Shown piece by piece: positions 14,970 through 18,388 of a stretch of DNA of 18,388 nt (position 1 is the first letter of the stretch; each line of letters opens with the position of its first letter). A model generated the notes under the pieces. That model was not told the origin of the DNA and ran no database searches. It was given only the letters and a program-made list of their open reading frames with translations. Made by a program: the position numbers and the translations under genes. This DNA is from Microscillaceae bacterium (GTDB taxonomy: Bacteria > Bacteroidota > Bacteroidia > Cytophagales > Microscillaceae), in contig DMXI01000701.1 of assembly GCA_003483885.1 (NCBI GenBank), forward strand, positions 1-18,388. Reading direction: 5' to 3'.

Positions 14970-14999
14970 TGGCCCTCTTTTGGGGCTAGGGGCTTTTTT
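14970..14999 (+). terminator. Possible terminator before the M1 peptidase gene
   Basis: A GC-rich segment (GGCCC near 14971, GGGGC repeats at 14982-14993) can pair over 4-6 bp and is followed by six T residues (14994-14999). No gene lies close upstream, so it may insulate the peptidase gene from transcription through the repeats. Confidence 0.35.
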
Positions 15000-15055
15000 C
15001 TGTAATTTGCCCTTGATAAAATATAAGCCAATCTTAAAAATATGACTTTTTAAAC

Positions 15056-16966
15056 ATGAAAAACAAACTACTACATTTACTAGGAGTTGCGGGATTGATG
15101 CTGGCTTTGGCGAGTTGTGGAGGAAGCAAAAGCGGCAATGAGAGCGACTCTACTCAAGCGACGGATTCTTCTCAAACAAGTAAAAATATGACTATTACCA
15201 CCAACCAAACCGGAACAAGCAAAGACGTACATACTTTTGCCCAAGCCGACCAAGCTGTGATGACAGACTTGGCACTGGACATCAAAGTAGATTTTGATAG
15301 AAAGCAAATCATAGGTAAAGCCACGATTACGATCAATAACTTGGGTAAAACAGATAAGTTATACCTGGATACCAAGGAGTTGGCCATCGAGAAAGTAACC
15401 TTGGGAGACGACGAAAAAGAAGCCCAGTTTACTATTGGGGCCACCACTGCACATATGGGGGTTCCTTTAACCATTGATATTACCCCTGATACCAAAAAGG
15501 TGCATGTGTATTACCAAACCAGCCCTAAGGCAGAGGCTTTGCAATGGCTCAGTCCTCAGCAAACCGCTGGCAAAAAACAGCCTTTCTTGTTTACCCAATC
15601 GCAAGCCATTTTGGCTCGTAGTTGGGTGCCTTGCCAGGATAGCCCGGGAATTCGCTTTACTTATTCGGCTAAAGTAACTGTACCCAAAGATTTGATGGCG
15701 GTGATGAGTGCCGAAAATCCAGTGGAAAAAAATGCCGAAGGGGTGTATAACTTTAAAATGCCGCAACCGATTCCTGCTTATTTATTGGCGCTTTCGGTAG
15801 GTGATTTGGCTTTTGGAAAAATTGGAGAACGCACTGGGGTATATGCTGAGCCCTCTATGTTAGCGAAAAGTACCTATGAGTTTGCCAATATGGAAAAAAT
15901 GCTCGAAGCTGCCGAAAAGATTTATGGCAAGTACGAATGGGGACGTTACGACGTGATCGTGTTGCCACCTAGTTTCCCATTTGGTGGAATGGAAAACCCT
16001 CGTTTAACCTTTGCTACGCCTACTATTTTGGCAGGGGATCGCTCGTTGACTTCGCTTATTGCTCACGAATTGGCGCATTCTTGGTCAGGTAATTTGGTTA
16101 CTAACAAAACCTGGAATGACTTCTGGCTCAACGAAGGTTTTACCGTGTTTTTTGAACGTAGAATTATGGAAGCCATCCGTGGCGAATCTTATGCCGAGAT
16201 GTTGGCCAAACTGGGGCAACAAGACTTACAGGGTACTGTAAAAAACCTGGACGAAAAAGATACCCACCTAAAACTAGCCCTCAAAGATCGTAACCCTGAC
16301 GATGGTATGAACGATGTAGCTTACGAAAAAGGCTATTTTTTCTTGCGCCTCATTGCCGAAACAGTAGGGAAAGAAAAGTTTGATAACTTCTTGAAAAACT
16401 ACTTCGCGAAGTACAAGTTCCAATCAATGGATACTGAAGGATTTTTGGCCCACCTAAAACAAGAGTTGCCTGAAACTGCTAAGTTAAACTTGGATGAGTG
16501 GGTCTATAAGCCTGGATTACCCGCCAATATGCCTAAAGTAGCCGCAACCCGTTTCGAAAATGTAGACAAGGTATATGCCGAATGGGATGGAGGCAAAAAA
16601 GCCAGTGACTTGAATACTAAAGAATGGAGCACCCATGAGTGGTTGCACTTTTTGCGTAAGCTACCTGCTAAAGTAGACAAAGCCAAAATGGAAGATTTGG
16701 ATGCGGCTTTTAAATTGACCGATTCGGGCAACTCTGAGATTGCCGCAGAGTGGTTGAGTCGAGCAGTGCCAAGTGAGTATGACAAAGCTTATCCAGCCTT
16801 AGAGAAGTTTTTGGTAAATGTAGGACGTCGTAAGTTTTTGGTACCCTTGTACAAGTCTATGATTACGACCGAAGCAGGGAAAAAAATGGCCAAAGAGGTG
16901 TATGCCAAGGCCCGTCCCAATTATCACTCGGTAAGCTATAATACCCTGGATAAGATGATTAATTAG
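15056..16966 (+). CDS. M1-family metallopeptidase lipoprotein (LTA4-hydrolase-like aminopeptidase)
   Basis: This 636-residue zinc aminopeptidase is predicted to be lipid-anchored through Cys21 (LALASC). A Ser/Thr/Asp-rich linker (22-60) precedes the saddle-like N-terminal domain (about 68-255). The M1 signature is complete: the substrate-binding FGGMENP at 309-315, zinc site HELAH at 337-341, WLNEG with third ligand Glu360, and a tyrosine in AYEKGYFF near 424. The C-terminal part contains LDEWVYKPGLPANMP and an all-helical end, the arrangement of the leukotriene A4 hydrolase subgroup. It probably trims N-terminal residues from peptides in the periplasm or on the surface. It follows the repeat array, so the array may be its upstream region, and it ends in a long terminator hairpin. 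Confidence 0.94.
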   Translation: MKNKLLHLLGVAGLMLALASCGGSKSGNESDSTQATDSSQTSKNMTITTNQTGTSKDVHTFAQADQAVMTDLALDIKVDFDRKQIIGKATITINNLGKTDKLYLDTKELAIEKVTLGDDEKEAQFTIGATTAHMGVPLTIDITPDTKKVHVYYQTSPKAEALQWLSPQQTAGKKQPFLFTQSQAILARSWVPCQDSPGIRFTYSAKVTVPKDLMAVMSAENPVEKNAEGVYNFKMPQPIPAYLLALSVGDLAFGKIGERTGVYAEPSMLAKSTYEFANMEKMLEAAEKIYGKYEWGRYDVIVLPPSFPFGGMENPRLTFATPTILAGDRSLTSLIAHELAHSWSGNLVTNKTWNDFWLNEGFTVFFERRIMEAIRGESYAEMLAKLGQQDLQGTVKNLDEKDTHLKLALKDRNPDDGMNDVAYEKGYFFLRLIAETVGKEKFDNFLKNYFAKYKFQSMDTEGFLAHLKQELPETAKLNLDEWVYKPGLPANMPKVAATRFENVDKVYAEWDGGKKASDLNTKEWSTHEWLHFLRKLPAKVDKAKMEDLDAAFKLTDSGNSEIAAEWLSRAVPSEYDKAYPALEKFLVNVGRRKFLVPLYKSMITTEAGKKMAKEVYAKARPNYHSVSYNTLDKMIN

Positions 16967-16994
16967 GGCTTGAAGCTACTTCAACATCTTTGAT

Positions 16995-17047
16995 AAACCT
17001 TATGAGTTTCTTTAGTTTTTATGAAGAAATTCATAAGGTTTTATTTT
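16995..17047 (+). terminator. Long intrinsic terminator after the M1 peptidase
   Basis: Arms 16995-17012 and 17024-17041 pair over 18 bp with one G.U pair, with an 11-nt loop and a following TTATTTTT tail. Confidence 0.8.
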
Positions 17048-17162
17048 TCATTGGTATAAAGATTTACCCGATTTAGCTAGTTGTTACTACACTTACTATA
17101 ATTAAACCAGCCATTCATCGTTAAACCCGTTAGTAATAGCAACCACAATATTCTTTATAACA

Positions 17163-17363
17163 ATGAAACGTAATTTCTTTTTTGCAATATTATTTTTAAT
17201 CGTTTTGACGGGTTGGGCCAGTAGCCTGAGTACTCCTGCTCAGCAAAAAACGAAATCAGCCACTGAACAATCCAAAAAAAGAAGGAAACCAATGATTCCC
17301 CTTGGTCAGTCCTGGGGATCTATTAATATTATTGATTACCATAAAATATCAAGACACGAATGA
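17163..17363 (+). CDS. Small exported peptide, unknown function
   Basis: This 66-residue open frame starts at ATG 17163 with a typical signal-like stretch (KRNFFFAILFLIVLTGWAS, residues 2-20). A Lys/Gln/Ser-rich segment (27-44) and a short C-terminal part with PLGQSWGSINIIDYHK follow. I know no family. The stop codon sits in the first arm of a 12-bp hairpin. It stands alone between two terminator-like structures. It may be a real small secreted protein or a chance frame. Confidence 0.45.
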   Translation: MKRNFFFAILFLIVLTGWASSLSTPAQQKTKSATEQSKKRRKPMIPLGQSWGSINIIDYHKISRHE

Positions 17364-17393
17364 CCTGGAACACCAGTGATTATTCGTGTCTTG
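17350..17393 (+). terminator. Hairpin overlapping the small-peptide stop codon
   Basis: Perfect 12-bp arms at 17350-17361 and 17382-17393 enclose a 20-nt loop with a further 4-bp inner stem (17365-17368 with 17373-17376). No T run follows, so it may be a stability hairpin more than an efficient terminator. Confidence 0.5.
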
Positions 17394-17517
17394 TGCATTT
17401 ATAACCTCTCTGTTTTCTATCGAAAGGCTTTATAGAACTTTACAAATATTCAAACATTACTGAAAGTTCATCGTTAGTCGAAACATAAAAACAACACTAA
17501 TCAAAACTTAAAAAACA

Positions 17518-17895
17518 ATGAAAAAACTATTTATACTCTCGCTATTAGGGCTTTTTTTTGGCCTAAGCCAAGTTCAAGCTCAAACTTATCCAGGCGATAA
17601 GTATGAGTCTAAAAACTTTTATGGTAATGGTATCACCGAATATTTATTGGTCAAATATTCCAACAATAAAAAACAGGTGTTTTACTATAACTCGGCGCGT
17701 CCTAAGCCTATCAAATTAATTGTGATTTCAGATAAGGACTTTTTCTCTAAAAAAGGAAGTTGTGGAGCCAATAATACCAAAGTTAGGTTTCCTAATGACC
17801 ATAAGGTGTATGAAATAAAATCTGCTCCTGGAGAAATGTACTGTGTGCACCCTAATGGTAAAAGACAGGACTATAAACCTGTAAACAATTATTAA
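17518..17895 (+). CDS. Small secreted protein, tandem paralogue A
   Basis: This 125-residue protein has a clear signal peptide (1-21, cleaved after VQA or AQ). The ~104-residue mature part is beta-rich and has blocks shared with the next gene: NFYGNGITE at 33-41, KLIVIS at 66-71, RFPN at 90-93, and YCVHPNGKRQ at 108-117. It has two mature cysteines, Cys82 and Cys109. No known family comes to mind and there is no catalytic pattern. It begins 17518 after a 154-bp gap and precedes its paralogue by 29 bp, so they are probably one operon. Confidence 0.8.
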   Translation: MKKLFILSLLGLFFGLSQVQAQTYPGDKYESKNFYGNGITEYLLVKYSNNKKQVFYYNSARPKPIKLIVISDKDFFSKKGSCGANNTKVRFPNDHKVYEIKSAPGEMYCVHPNGKRQDYKPVNNY

Positions 17896-17924
17896 TCACT
17901 CCTCATAAATACCCAATTACAATT

Positions 17925-18296
17925 ATGAAAAAACTATTCTTACTCTCATTATTTGCCTTTGCATTGGGTACTACCCAGGCCAATGCCCAATGGCGCAACA
18001 AATACAAATGCCATAATTTTTATGGCAATGGCATTACTGAGCATCTTATTGCCCAATCACCCAAAAACAATCCAAAAGGATCGGAATACCTGTATTATAC
18101 TTCACGCAATGCTACCCGCATCAAGTTAATTGTGATAAGTACTAAGGTCAAGGAAGTTGGTATGGAAGGAGTAACGATTGTAAAAACTCGTTTTCCTAAT
18201 AGTAAAACGGTGTATACGCTAGAGTTTGTGCCAGGTGGGTTGTATTGTATTCACCCCAATGGTAAACGGCAAGCATACGAGTATATTCCTGATTAA
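17925..18296 (+). CDS. Small secreted protein, tandem paralogue B
   Basis: This 123-residue paralogue of the preceding gene has a signal peptide (1-22) and the same blocks: NFYGNGITE, RIKLIVIS, TRFPNSKTVY and YCIHPNGKRQ. Identity is moderate, concentrated in these blocks, so the duplication is not recent. Its mature cysteines are Cys29 and Cys108; only the second corresponds to a cysteine of paralogue A. The likely location is periplasm or outside the cell. It ends at a strong terminator. Function is unknown. Confidence 0.8.
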   Translation: MKKLFLLSLFAFALGTTQANAQWRNKYKCHNFYGNGITEHLIAQSPKNNPKGSEYLYYTSRNATRIKLIVISTKVKEVGMEGVTIVKTRFPNSKTVYTLEFVPGGLYCIHPNGKRQAYEYIPD

Positions 18297-18317
18297 AAGA
18301 ATTTAAAATCATGTAAA

Positions 18318-18356
18318 AAAGGCGACTTAAGTGAATAAGTCGCCTTTGGTTTTTAA
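18318..18356 (+). terminator. Strong intrinsic terminator after the secreted paralogues
   Basis: Arms 18318-18329 and 18336-18347 pair perfectly over 12 bp around a 6-nt loop, followed by GGTTTTT. The A run on the other side would let it act on the minus strand as well. Confidence 0.85.
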
Positions 18357-18388
18357 TGATCAATTCATCTTAGAGTATGAAGTCATCT

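Overview
The window looks like chromosome from a marine gliding Bacteroidota, most likely the order Cytophagales (a Microscilla-type organism). This is inferred from gene content and not from a database match. The evidence is low GC, a secreted M43 protease ending in a type IX secretion (T9SS) sorting domain, a DUF6452-DUF6048 gene pair, a SiaC-type regulator, an S16 with a long acidic/Ala-rich tail, and a TAnnTTTG-type -7 box upstream of rpsP. No rRNA, tRNA, CRISPR array, transposase or phage module was seen.

Layout: 1-1025 holds a SiaC-like signalling phosphoprotein and a two-pass coiled-coil membrane protein, closed by a terminator. 1176-3641 holds two exported proteins, a secreted protein with a tail-fibre-like C-terminus and an M43 metalloprotease with a T9SS tail. 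Their starts are preceded by the same 16-nt leader at the same distance. 3647-4954 is a minus-strand block, rpsP then rimM, with an intrinsic terminator between them and a shared bidirectional terminator facing the protease. 4888-5394 is a 507-bp divergent intergenic region with decayed repeat-like sequence.

5395-6668 carries two tandem lspA (signal peptidase II) paralogues, both with intact catalytic residues, followed by nadE (glutamine-dependent NAD+ synthase). 8878-10042 is the overlapping DUF6452 lipoprotein and DUF6048-like pair. 10101-11116 is a membrane-anchored archaemetzincin-type protease translationally coupled to a small two-pass membrane protein. 11280-12017 is a multi-pass membrane protein, facing an unrecognised cytosolic protein (12045-12746, minus). 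12915-13902 holds a lipocalin-like lipoprotein and a DoxX-family membrane protein.

13903-15055 is a 1.15-kb gene-free region filled by about five mosaic repeat units, several carrying a long hairpin. It is followed by an M1 (LTA4-hydrolase-like) aminopeptidase lipoprotein, a small exported peptide, and two tandem paralogous small exported proteins of unknown function ending at a strong terminator.

Much of the window serves the cell envelope: three lipoproteins by lipobox, two lipoprotein signal peptidases, three metalloproteases of different families, and several small exported proteins. I see no complete, clearly novel defence or biosynthetic system. The best candidates for new biology are the mosaic hairpin repeat array, the tandem small secreted paralogues, the archaemetzincin/membrane-protein pair and the lspA duplication.
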